Part shown: positions 1-7,212 of the stretch, piece after piece
How positions within the stretch are numbered: position 1 is the first letter of the stretch
Layout: the number at the start of each line of letters is the position of its first letter
NCBI GenBank assembly: GCA_031274715.1
Contig: JAISPT010000064.1
Coordinates: 1-17,989, forward strand
Length of the DNA stretch: 17,989 nt
Direction: 5' to 3'
Origin: Azonexus sp.
Lineage (GTDB): Bacteria > Pseudomonadota > Gammaproteobacteria > Burkholderiales > Rhodocyclaceae
The notes under the pieces: model-generated
Databases searched by the model: none
What the model saw: only the letters and a program-made list of their open reading frames with translations
Told to the model about the DNA's origin: nothing
Program-made: the position numbers and the translations under genes

Positions 1-5
1 TCTGC

Positions 6-1295
6 TTATTCCTCTTCGTCCGAATCGATCAAATGCCCGATGATGGCCTCGGCCAATTCATCGACTTTCAGTTTCCGCTGGGCGACGCCCTCTTCGCGCA
101 AATTCTTCAACTGCGCCTCACCGCTCGCCGCCTCATCGTCGCCGATCACCACGGCGAACGCGGCGCCGCTGCCATCGGCCTTCTTCATCTGCGACTTGAA
201 TGAGCCACCGCCACAGTGCAGCAACACGTCCAGACCTTGGTCACGCAACCCCTCGGCAACACGGAAGGCCAGCCGCGTCGCGGCCTCGCCCTGATGCACG
301 AGGTAAACGTCAGGCGCCGGTGCCGCCGGTTCGCCACCGGATTCCTTGATCAATGCGATCAGGCGCTCGACGCCCATGGCAAAGCCACAGGCTGGCGTCG
401 TTTTGCCACCGAGTTGTTCGACCAGGCCGTCGTAGCGGCCACCGGCGCAGACCGTACCTTGCGCTCCCAGTTTGTCCGTGACCCACTCGAACACGGTCAG
501 GTTGTAATAATCCAGACCACGCACCAGGCGCGGATCGATGGTAAACGGCAGGCCGGCGTCGCGCAGCACACGCTGCACACCCTCGAAGTGCGCGAGTGAA
601 TCTTCCCCGAGATAATCGATCAGTTTCGGCGCACCGGCGCACAGTTCCTGCAGCGCCGGGTTCTTACTATCGAGGATGCGCAGCGGGTTGCTGTGCAGGC
701 GGCGTTTGGCGTCCTCATCGAGTTGATCGGCATGACCCTCGAAATAGGTGACCAGCGCTGCCCGGTGCTGCGCCCGCTCGGCCGGCTGGCCGAGGCTGTT
801 GAGTTGCAACTCGATGCCGTCAAGCCCAAGATCGGCCCACAGGCGGGCGCCCATCAGGATCAGTTCGGCATCGATGTCGGGGCCGGCGAAACCGAAGGCT
901 TCGACACCGACCTGATGGAACTGGCGGTAGCGCCCCTTCTGCGGCCGCTCGTGGCGGAACATCGAGCCGATGTAGTAGAGGCGCTGCGTTTGCCGCGCCG
1001 CCAGGCTGTGTTCGATGACGGCGCGGACGCAGCCGGCCGTGCCTTCCGGGCGCAAGGTCAGCGCTTCGCCATTAAGGCCGTCGACGAAGGAATACATTTC
1101 CTTCTCGACGATGTCGGTGACTTCGCCGATGGCGCGCTTGAACAGCGGCGTCGGTTCGACGATGGGCATGCGGATCGGCCGGTAGCCATAGCCCTGGAGC
1201 CAACTGCGGACAGTTTCCTCGAACAGTTCCCAGAAGGCGGCCTCGTCGGGCAGGATGTCGTTCATCCCGCGCACAGCCTGCAATGCTTGACTCAT
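6..1295 (-). CDS. hisS: Histidyl-tRNA synthetase (HisRS)
   Basis: Class II aminoacyl-tRNA synthetase that charges tRNA-His with histidine using ATP in the cytoplasm. The 429-residue length matches bacterial HisRS. Visible signatures are LRPEGT at residues 81-86, motif 2 (FRHERPQKGRYRQFHQ, 113-128), the histidine-specific RGLDYYN segment, and motif 3 (GFAMGVERL), followed by a C-terminal anticodon-binding domain (DVYLVHQGE onward). The frame is open upstream to 1544, but that part only shadows ispG. The ATG at 1295 gives the canonical MSQALQAVRGMNDILP start and overlaps the ispG stop as ATGA, which points to translational coupling. It ends in a very acidic tail (DSDEEE) with TAA at 6-8. Family assignment is secure. 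Confidence 0.97.
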   Translation of the reverse strand: MSQALQAVRGMNDILPDEAAFWELFEETVRSWLQGYGYRPIRMPIVEPTPLFKRAIGEVTDIVEKEMYSFVDGLNGEALTLRPEGTAGCVRAVIEHSLAARQTQRLYYIGSMFRHERPQKGRYRQFHQVGVEAFGFAGPDIDAELILMGARLWADLGLDGIELQLNSLGQPAERAQHRAALVTYFEGHADQLDEDAKRRLHSNPLRILDSKNPALQELCAGAPKLIDYLGEDSLAHFEGVQRVLRDAGLPFTIDPRLVRGLDYYNLTVFEWVTDKLGAQGTVCAGGRYDGLVEQLGGKTTPACGFAMGVERLIALIKESGGEPAAPAPDVYLVHQGEAATRLAFRVAEGLRDQGLDVLLHCGGGSFKSQMKKADGSGAAFAVVIGDDEAASGEAQLKNLREEGVAQRKLKVDELAEAIIGHLIDSDEEE

Positions 1296-2521
1296 GCTTC
1301 GATTTTCTTCTTGTAGGTGCGCCGGACGTAACGCTCGATGATGTCCTTGAATTCGCTGGCGATGTTGTCGCCCTTCAACGTCACCGTCTTGACGCCGTCC
1401 TCGAACACCGGCGCTGACGGCGCTTCGCCGGTGCCCGGCAGCGAGATGCCGATGTTGGCATGCTTCGACTCGCCGGGACCGTTGACGATGCAGCCCATGA
1501 CGGCCAACGTCATGTTCTCGGCGCCGTCGTAGTCCTGTTTCCATTCCGGCATGCGGGCACGGACAAAATCCTGCACTTCGCCGGCCAGTTCCTGGAACAA
1601 GGTACTGGTCGTCCGGCCGCAGCCGGGACAGGCCGCGACCATCGGCGTGAAGGCACGCAGGCCCATGGTCTGCAAGATTTCCTGGGCGACGATGACTTCC
1701 TGGGCACGCGAGCCATTCGGTTCCGGCGTCAGCGAGACGCGAATGGTATCGCCGATGCCTTCCTGCAGCAGCACCGCCAGCGCCGCCGTCGAGGCGACAA
1801 TGCCCTTCGATCCCATGCCGGCCTCGGTCAGGCCAAGGTGCAGCGCATAATCGGCGCGCCGAGCCAGTTCACGGTAGATGGCGATCAGATCCTGGACGCT
1901 GGAAACCTTGCAAGAGAGGATGATCTTCTCGCCGGCCAGGCCGACTTCCTCAGCCTTGGCCGCGGATTCCAGCGCCGAGGCGACCATCGCCTGGCGCATC
2001 ATCTGCGTCGCGTCGAGCGGTTCGGAACGCCGGCTGTTCTCGTCCATGATGCGCGCCAGCAAATCCTGGTCGAGGCTACCCCAGTTGACGCCGATGCGCA
2101 CTGGCTTGTCGTAGCGGCAGGCCAGTTCGACCATTTGCGCAAATTGTTCGTCCTTCTTCTTGCCGAAGCCGACGTTGCCCGGATTGATCCGATACTTGGC
2201 CAGCGCCTCGGCACAGGCCGGCTCGTCGCTCAGCAAACGGTGGCCGTTGTAGTGGAAATCGCCGATCAGCGGCACGCTGCAGTTCATCCGGTCGAGGTGC
2301 TCGCGGATCTTCGGCACGGCGGCGGCAGCCTCCGGCGAATTGACGGTAATACGCACCAGTTCCGAGCCGGCGCGGGCCAGTTCGGCACACTGAATGGCGG
2401 TAGCCAAGACATCGGCAGTATCAGTGTTGGTCATCGACTGGACGACCACCGGCGCAGCGCCGCCGATACGCACATGGGCGATGGTGGTAGCGCGGGTCGG
2501 ACGCTTGCTGGCGGCGCTCAT
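1292..2521 (-). CDS. ispG: 4-hydroxy-3-methylbut-2-en-1-yl diphosphate synthase (IspG/GcpE)
   Basis: Iron-sulfur enzyme of the non-mevalonate (MEP) isoprenoid pathway. It reductively converts methylerythritol cyclodiphosphate to HMBPP. The 409-residue protein has the N-terminal TIM-barrel part (VVVQSMTNTDTADV near residues 26-39; INPGNVG at 112-118) and the C-terminal [4Fe-4S] domain. Cluster ligands are visible as C298 and C301 in CPGCG, C344 in MGCIVNGPGE, and E351. The start at 2521 lies 6 bp after the rodZ stop, and the stop overlaps the hisS start (ATGA), so it sits inside the coupled operon. The rodZ-ispG-hisS order is common in Beta- and Gammaproteobacteria. Nothing is missing or truncated. 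Confidence 0.97.
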   Translation of the reverse strand: MSAASKRPTRATTIAHVRIGGAAPVVVQSMTNTDTADVLATAIQCAELARAGSELVRITVNSPEAAAAVPKIREHLDRMNCSVPLIGDFHYNGHRLLSDEPACAEALAKYRINPGNVGFGKKKDEQFAQMVELACRYDKPVRIGVNWGSLDQDLLARIMDENSRRSEPLDATQMMRQAMVASALESAAKAEEVGLAGEKIILSCKVSSVQDLIAIYRELARRADYALHLGLTEAGMGSKGIVASTAALAVLLQEGIGDTIRVSLTPEPNGSRAQEVIVAQEILQTMGLRAFTPMVAACPGCGRTTSTLFQELAGEVQDFVRARMPEWKQDYDGAENMTLAVMGCIVNGPGESKHANIGISLPGTGEAPSAPVFEDGVKTVTLKGDNIASEFKDIIERYVRRTYKKKIEA

Positions 2522-2527
2522 TGCCAG

Positions 2528-3478
2528 TTACTCGAGAACCAGGCGGGCAACATCACCCTTGGTATACGGCGCCAGATCGACAGCCTTGTCCCGCCAGGTC
2601 AGACGCACACCCGGCGCGTAGCCGACCGCCAGCGACAGCGGCGCGGTACCGGTCAGCGCCTGCTCGCTGCCAGCCGGTAGGCGCTGCGAAAAGAGCAAGC
2701 GATTGTCACGATCGCGCACTTCGACCCACGACTCCCTGTTGACCACCAAGCGCAGTTGCGCCCCGCCGGCCGGCGCCGGCGCAACGACCGGGCTGCCCGG
2801 AGTGGCAGCGATCGGCGTACTCGTCGAAGCGGCGGCCGGAGCGGGTGCCGACGGCTCAACCGGAGCCGGTTCACCCGGCGCCGCTTCCTCTGCTGCCGAC
2901 GTCGCCTGCGGACTCATGATCTGCTGCGGCGTAGCGCCGGGCGGGAAAGCCGGCTCGGACGGCTCGGCGGACTGAACCACCGACGCCTCCTGGCGGGCCA
3001 GTGAATTCAGCAGGTGCTGGGCGTTTTCGCGCAGGCTCGACAGATCGCCGGGAACCAGGAAATACACCAAGGCCGCCAGCACCACCAGCACTCCGCCGGT
3101 GATCACCACGAGCCGATCGCGGCGGGATATCCCACTCCCCGTCTCGGGCATCGCACCTTGGGGCGACGGCGGCACCATCAAGGTGGCCAGCGGTTTTTCC
3201 AGCACCGTGTCGAGCCCCACCATCAGCGGCGCGGAGTCCAGGCCGAGCAGGCGCGCGTAATTGCGCACGAAGCCGCGGATGAAGGTGGGCCCCGGCAGGG
3301 CTTGCCAGTTGCCGCTCTCCAGTGCCTCGACCTGGCGCACGCCGAGCTTCAGCGTCTGCGCCACATCGGCGACCTTCAACCCACGCGTCAAGCGAGCGGC
3401 GGCCAATTGCTCACCGACCGACGGGGGCGGGACAACGACTTCCTCGACGACCGGTAGGCTGGCGTCCGCTTCGCTCAT
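2528..3478 (-). CDS. rodZ: RodZ-like cytoskeletal/membrane protein with N-terminal HTH and C-terminal DUF4115
   Basis: Bitopic inner-membrane protein that in studied bacteria links MreB to the elongation machinery and maintains rod shape. The 316 residues divide into: an Xre-like helix-turn-helix domain at about 20-85 (GEQLAAARLTRGLKVADVAQ, then TFIRGFVRNYARLLGLD); a basic stretch SRRDR just before one membrane segment at 123-143; a Pro/Ala/Ser/Glu-rich periplasmic linker at about 160-239; and a beta-rich DUF4115 domain from 240 to the end (LRLVVNRESWVEVRD...). The start at 3478 overlaps the pilW stop as ATGA. Its position upstream of ispG matches the conserved neighbourhood. The HTH in this family binds MreB rather than DNA, and I infer the same here. 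Confidence 0.9.
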   Translation of the reverse strand: MSEADASLPVVEEVVVPPPSVGEQLAAARLTRGLKVADVAQTLKLGVRQVEALESGNWQALPGPTFIRGFVRNYARLLGLDSAPLMVGLDTVLEKPLATLMVPPSPQGAMPETGSGISRRDRLVVITGGVLVVLAALVYFLVPGDLSSLRENAQHLLNSLARQEASVVQSAEPSEPAFPPGATPQQIMSPQATSAAEEAAPGEPAPVEPSAPAPAAASTSTPIAATPGSPVVAPAPAGGAQLRLVVNRESWVEVRDRDNRLLFSQRLPAGSEQALTGTAPLSLAVGYAPGVRLTWRDKAVDLAPYTKGDVARLVLE

Positions 3479-4257
3479 TCGAAATTACCCTTGAGGAATG
3501 CCTGATATTCCGGCGAAGTCGGGTAGCGGCCGCGCAACTGCGCGGCAAAGCCGCTCTCGGCGGCCTTGTTGCCCAACTTGCGCTCAAGCCGGACGGCCAG
3601 CCACAGGGCCTCGGCGGTCGGCGAATCGACCTGCTTCATCACCTCGTTCAGATAGACGCGCGATTCGTCCAGATTGCCGCGCAGATAGAACAGTTTGGCC
3701 AGTTGCAGGCGCGCATGGGCACCGCCGTCGCGCGACAACTGCAGGGCCTGCAGCAGGTAATGCTGGGCGCCGTCCAGATCGCCCGACTTCAGGGCGCAGG
3801 TACCGGCATTGGCGTAAGCGATGTCCGGCGTCTCATACAGCGGATTCTTCAGAGCATTCAGGAAATAGCTAACTGATTGGCGCTCCTTGCCGGTATCGCA
3901 GAGGAACCAACCGTAGTTGTTGTTCACTTCCGGATCGTTGGGTGCGATTTTCAACGCACGCTGAAAATCCTGCTCGGCCTTGTCGTACTCCTTGAGCGAA
4001 CCGTAGACCAAGCCGCGCACACTGTAAGCCTGGAAAAAATCGGAATCGGTCTTGAGCGCGGTGTCCAAGTGCTCGAGCGCGACGGCGGGATTGCCGGCCT
4101 GGAAGTAGGCAGCACCAAGCTCGGTATGAATTTTCGCCTTGCTACGCGGGTCGCCAGGCTGATTCAAATCCCCATAGCTCTGCGCCTGGACCGCGCAGGC
4201 GCAGAGCGCCGCGCACAGCATGCCGGCCAAACGGCCCGTTTTCGTCCCCAGCTTCAT
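3475..4257 (-). CDS. pilW: Type IV pilus biogenesis/stability protein PilW (PilF), TPR repeat protein
   Basis: Outer-membrane-associated TPR protein needed for assembly or stability of the PilQ secretin and type IV pili. The 260-residue protein starts with a signal peptide (about 1-25), followed by successive TPR helices (for example AKIHTELGAAYFQAGNPAVA at 41-60, AYSVRGLVYGSLKEYDKAEQ at 77-96, NNNYGWFLCDTGK at 112-124, AYANAGTCALKSGDLDGA at 147-164). The family is usually a lipoprotein. Here the best lipobox is L18-C19-A20-C21, with C21 as the lipidated Cys and an unusual Cys at -2; signal peptidase I cleavage after VQA is the alternative. The ATG shares one base with the rlmN stop (TGATG) and its own stop overlaps the rodZ start, so all three are probably co-translated. 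Confidence 0.9.
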   Translation of the reverse strand: MKLGTKTGRLAGMLCAALCACAVQAQSYGDLNQPGDPRSKAKIHTELGAAYFQAGNPAVALEHLDTALKTDSDFFQAYSVRGLVYGSLKEYDKAEQDFQRALKIAPNDPEVNNNYGWFLCDTGKERQSVSYFLNALKNPLYETPDIAYANAGTCALKSGDLDGAQHYLLQALQLSRDGGAHARLQLAKLFYLRGNLDESRVYLNEVMKQVDSPTAEALWLAVRLERKLGNKAAESGFAAQLRGRYPTSPEYQAFLKGNFE

Positions 4258-5348
4258 CAGCGTGCCATCTCCTTGAACATGATCATTCTATCGGCTGTCC
4301 GCCGCGTCCGGTCCCGCACCTGGCCGGCCAATTGGCCACAAGCGGCATCAATGTCGTCGCCGCGCGTCTTGCGCGTCGTAGTGACGATGCCGGCTTGCAT
4401 CAGGATGTCGGCGAAACGGCGTACCCGTTCCGCCGGCGAGCGCCGGAACGGCGACCCCGGGAAAGGGTTGAAGGGAATCAGGTTGAACTTGCACGGCAGC
4501 TTCCTGACCAGCGCCAGCAATTCGCGGGCGTGGGCATCACTGTCGTTGATGCCGTCGAGCATCACGTATTCGAAGGTGACGAAATCGCGCGGCGCTTTTT
4601 CCAGATAGCGCCGGCAAGCGGCCATCAGCTCGGCCAGTGGATATTTCTGGTTGATCGGCACCAGTTCGTCGCGCAGCGCATCGTTGGGCGCGTGCAACGA
4701 CACCGCCAGAGCCACCGGGCATTCGTCGCGCAGGCGATCGATGACCGGCACCAGGCCGGACGTGGACACCGTGACCCGGCGGCGCGACAAGCCGTAGGCG
4801 TTGTCGTCGAGCATCAGCTTGAGGGCGACGACGGCATTGTCGAAATTGGCCAGCGGCTCGCCCATACCCATCAGCACGACGTTGGAAATCACCCGCTCAT
4901 CGCCATGGACAGCGCCGAGCGCCTGGTTGGCTTGCCACAGTTGACCGATGATCTCGGCCACGGTCAGATTGCGATTGAAGCCCTGCTTGCCGGTCGAACA
5001 GAAGGCACAATCGAGGGCGCAGCCAGCCTGGGTGGACACGCACAGCGTGCCACGGTCGTCTTCGGGGATGAACACTGTCTCAACGGCATTGCCGTTGCCG
5101 ACGTCGATCAGGAACTTGCGCGTGCCGTCGTCCGACAGCTTGTCGGAAACAACCGCCGGCGGCTGCACGACCGCCCGCGCCTTGAGCTTGTCGCGCAGGC
5201 TCTTGGCGATGTCGGTCATGGCGTCGAAATCGGCTACGCCGGCACGATGGATCCAGCGCAACACCTGGCGAGCGCGGAAAGGCTTTTCGCCCTGCGCAGC
5301 AAACCAGGCGGTCAGACCGTCGCCATCGAGATCGAGAAGATTCTGCAT
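4257..5348 (-). CDS. rlmN: Dual-specificity 23S rRNA/tRNA adenine-C2 methyltransferase RlmN (radical SAM)
   Basis: Radical-SAM enzyme that methylates C2 of an adenosine in 23S rRNA (A2503 in E. coli) and A37 of some tRNAs. Of 363 residues, the N-terminal RNA-binding part (EKPFRARQVLRWIHR, 21-35) precedes the radical-SAM core with the CxxxCxxC cluster motif at C110, C114 and C117 (GCALDCAFC). The segment LMGMGEPLANFDN follows at 159-171. C337 near the end (DIDAACGQLAG) is the expected methyl-carrying cysteine. The sequence just before the ATG at 5348 shows no clear Shine-Dalgarno, but the MQNLLDLDG start fits the family. The gene lies 66 bp downstream of ndk. Confidence 0.96.
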   Translation of the reverse strand: MQNLLDLDGDGLTAWFAAQGEKPFRARQVLRWIHRAGVADFDAMTDIAKSLRDKLKARAVVQPPAVVSDKLSDDGTRKFLIDVGNGNAVETVFIPEDDRGTLCVSTQAGCALDCAFCSTGKQGFNRNLTVAEIIGQLWQANQALGAVHGDERVISNVVLMGMGEPLANFDNAVVALKLMLDDNAYGLSRRRVTVSTSGLVPVIDRLRDECPVALAVSLHAPNDALRDELVPINQKYPLAELMAACRRYLEKAPRDFVTFEYVMLDGINDSDAHARELLALVRKLPCKFNLIPFNPFPGSPFRRSPAERVRRFADILMQAGIVTTTRKTRGDDIDAACGQLAGQVRDRTRRTADRMIMFKEMAR

Positions 5349-5414
5349 CGAGTCAGAGTTGAACCGGGAATCGAGCCGCCGTGCAGCAACTCGACCCCCA
5401 TCGCTTACAGCCGA

Positions 5415-5843
5415 TTAGCGGCCGGCGTAAACGTTCAGGCCGGGGAAGAAGAAAGCAACTTCGACGGCAGCGGTTTCGGCGGCGTCGGAGCCATGCACGG
5501 CATTGGCATCGATCGACTCAGCAAAATCGGCGCGGATGGTGCCCTTGTCGGCCTTCTTCGGATCGGTGGCACCCATCAGATCACGGTTCTTGGCGATGGC
5601 ATTGTCGCCTTCCAGCGCCTGAATCATCACCGGACCAGAGGTCATGAAAGAAACCAGATCCTTGAAGAAAGGGCGTTCCTTGTGCACGGCATAGAACTGG
5701 CCGGCTTCCTGCTCAGACAGCCAGGCCATGCGGGCAGCGACGATCTTCAGGCCGGCGTTTTCGAAACGGGCATAGATCTGGCCGATGACGTTCTTGGCAA
5801 CGGCGTCAGGTTTGATGATGGAAAGGGTGCGTTCGATAGCCAT
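5415..5843 (-). CDS. ndk: Nucleoside diphosphate kinase
   Basis: Transfers the gamma-phosphate of ATP to nucleoside diphosphates through a phospho-histidine, balancing NTP and dNTP pools. The 142-residue length is typical. The N-terminus is MAIERTLSIIKPDAV and the active-site histidine is H117 in NAVHGSD. The frame runs five codons further upstream, but the ATG at 5843 is preferred: it gives the conserved N-terminus and has GGAG eight bases upstream. It is the first gene of the minus-strand housekeeping cluster; the 66-bp gap to rlmN contains no obvious terminator, so read-through is plausible. Confidence 0.97.
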   Translation of the reverse strand: MAIERTLSIIKPDAVAKNVIGQIYARFENAGLKIVAARMAWLSEQEAGQFYAVHKERPFFKDLVSFMTSGPVMIQALEGDNAIAKNRDLMGATDPKKADKGTIRADFAESIDANAVHGSDAAETAAVEVAFFFPGLNVYAGR

Positions 5844-5882
5844 TTGATTGCTCCGCAAAGCTAGACAGTTGAAAAATGGGTA

Positions 5883-5891
5883 ATTTTAGCA
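5883..5891 (-). promoter_or_regulatory. Possible extended -10 element of the ndk promoter
   Basis: The minus strand reads TGCTAAAAT here, an extended -10 (TGn + TAAAAT), about 40 bases ahead of the ndk start codon. The A/T content rises locally against very GC-rich surroundings. No good -35 box lies 16-18 bases further upstream, which is tolerated for extended -10 promoters. Inferred from pattern only. Confidence 0.4.
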
Positions 5892-5934
5892 GATTCGCCG
5901 CCGCCACGCCGGGCTGGCTGCAGGGGTCGCGGAC

Positions 5935-6600
5935 TCAGTTATCGCCACCGGCGCGCAACGGTTCGCGCAGCAAGGCGAAATCGCGCGGCGCGACGTATTG
6001 CAGCAATTCCTTGCCGTCGCTGTCGACAACCACGTCGAGACCTTGGTGCGGATAAAGCAGATGCACTCGCTTCTCCGTCACCTGCAGGCGTTCCGCCGGC
6101 GGGCCGAAACGCTGAATGACCGTGGCCTCGTCGAGATTGACCGTCGGTATCACCGCCAGCGCCCTGACCCGCGCCTGCTCCAATTGGGCCAGGTCGTCCG
6201 GGTGCAAGGTGATCTTGCGTGTCGTGCTTTCCATGTGCTGGGCCTTCAGCGCCCGCTCGCGCATGGCGACAACCGTCTCCGGTGCGACCTCCAGCGTCAC
6301 CACCATCCGGGCCAGCACGAAACCGAGCACGACCTGGCTGTAATAGGCCTCGACCGCGCCGATTTCGTCCGGCCGGGCGATGATCGCCACCTCGAAATCA
6401 TTGCCGAGCGCCGCCCGGACATCAGCCAGCGTGCTGCGCCCCGGCTGCAAGCCGAATACCGTGCTGCCGCCCTGGCCGTCGACTTCGATCTGCCACGGCA
6501 GGTTGCGCTCGGGATCGCCGCCGGCCCCCGGCGTCGGGATCAAAAAGGGAACAATCAGGGCAACCAGGATGAAGCCGATCAGGTAAAGCGCGAATTTCAT
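5935..6600 (-). CDS. Uncharacterised membrane-anchored protein, possible SmpA/BamE-like repeats
   Basis: I do not recognise a named family. From the ATG at 6600 the protein has 221 residues: one N-terminal membrane anchor (FALYLIGFILVALIVPFLIP, about 3-22) and then a soluble domain probably facing the periplasm. Two stretches resemble each other and the SmpA/OmlA (BamE) pattern: FGLQPGRSTLADVRAALGND (about 48-67), and a later segment with VIQRFGPPAERLQV followed by LLYPHQGLDVVVDSDGKELL. The frame is open to 6684, but the extension (MKWCSSDST...) is compositionally odd and the ATG at 6600 leads directly into the hydrophobic segment; no strong Shine-Dalgarno supports either. It ends 91 bp upstream of the ndk start on the same strand and is divergent from the molybdenum hydroxylase genes. 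The coding call is firm; the fold is a guess. Confidence 0.75.
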   Translation of the reverse strand: MKFALYLIGFILVALIVPFLIPTPGAGGDPERNLPWQIEVDGQGGSTVFGLQPGRSTLADVRAALGNDFEVAIIARPDEIGAVEAYYSQVVLGFVLARMVVTLEVAPETVVAMRERALKAQHMESTTRKITLHPDDLAQLEQARVRALAVIPTVNLDEATVIQRFGPPAERLQVTEKRVHLLYPHQGLDVVVDSDGKELLQYVAPRDFALLREPLRAGGDN

Positions 6601-6745
6601 GATGTGGGCGGTAGCGGAACGAGGGCCGATTGTGCCACAGGCGCCCAGCCGGCCAATGGTCGAGTCTGAACTACACCATTTCAACCAACGGCGTTATGCT
6701 TTGGGATCGAGACTGCCCCAAAAACTTCAGCGGAGTGAATAAGCG

Positions 6746-7195
6746 ATGATCACTCTTCGCATCAATGGTCATTCCTACACGGTGGATGCGCCTGAGGACA
6801 TGCCCTTGCTTTGGGTTTTGCGCGATCTGATCGGGCTGATCGGAACCAAATACGGTTGCGGTATCGGTCGGTGCGGCGCCTGCACCGTGCATGTGGACGG
6901 CAAAGCGGTGCATTCCTGCACGCTGCCGGTGGGTGCCGTCGGCAACCGCGCCATCACCACCATCGAGGCAATCGGCGCTACACCCAACGGGGCAAAAGTC
7001 CAGCAGGCATGGATCGACGGCGAAGTAGCGCAATGTGGTTACTGCCAGCCCGGCCAGATCATGTCGGCCACCGCACTTTTGAACCGCACGCCCAATCCCA
7101 GCGATGCCGATATCGATGAGGCGATGAATGGCCACATCTGCCGTTGCGGCACCTACGTGCGCATTCGCCAGGCAATCAAGAACGCGGCCAAGTAA
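6746..7195 (+). CDS. iorA: Two-[2Fe-2S] small subunit of an IorAB-type molybdenum hydroxylase
   Basis: Electron-transfer subunit of the xanthine oxidase superfamily, passing electrons from the molybdenum centre to an external acceptor. The 149 residues hold the plant-type ferredoxin cluster, with ligands C38, C43, C46 and C58 (YGCGIGRCGACTVHVDGKAVHSC pattern), and the alpha-helical second cluster with C97, C100, C132 and C134 (CGYCQPGQ and HICRCGTY). Length and motifs match IorA of isoquinoline 1-oxidoreductase and related aldehyde dehydrogenases. GGAG lies ten bases before the ATG. The large-subunit gene follows after 17 bp, so the two are co-expressed. The protein has no signal peptide and would be exported, if at all, as a passenger of the Tat-bearing large subunit. 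Substrate cannot be told from this subunit; the symbol denotes family, not proven activity. Confidence 0.9.
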   Translation: MITLRINGHSYTVDAPEDMPLLWVLRDLIGLIGTKYGCGIGRCGACTVHVDGKAVHSCTLPVGAVGNRAITTIEAIGATPNGAKVQQAWIDGEVAQCGYCQPGQIMSATALLNRTPNPSDADIDEAMNGHICRCGTYVRIRQAIKNAAK

Positions 7196-7212
7196 CACCC
7201 AGCGAGGTCATC

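Noticed and set aside
5349..5414. tRNA T-arm-like string between ndk and rlmN (minus strand GATTCCCGGTTC)
   Set aside because: No acceptor stem, anticodon arm or correct GTTCRA context can be built in the 66 bp; not a tRNA.
4332..5864. A 510-codon plus-strand open frame opposite rlmN and ndk
   Set aside because: It spans two certain genes antisense, has shadow-like composition and no ribosome site; GC-rich DNA readily gives such long frames.
6601..6745. Promoter or regulator site between the uncharacterised gene and iorA
   Set aside because: TATGCT near 6694 resembles a -10 box, but no -35 at correct spacing was found and no clear palindrome; not supportable from sequence alone.
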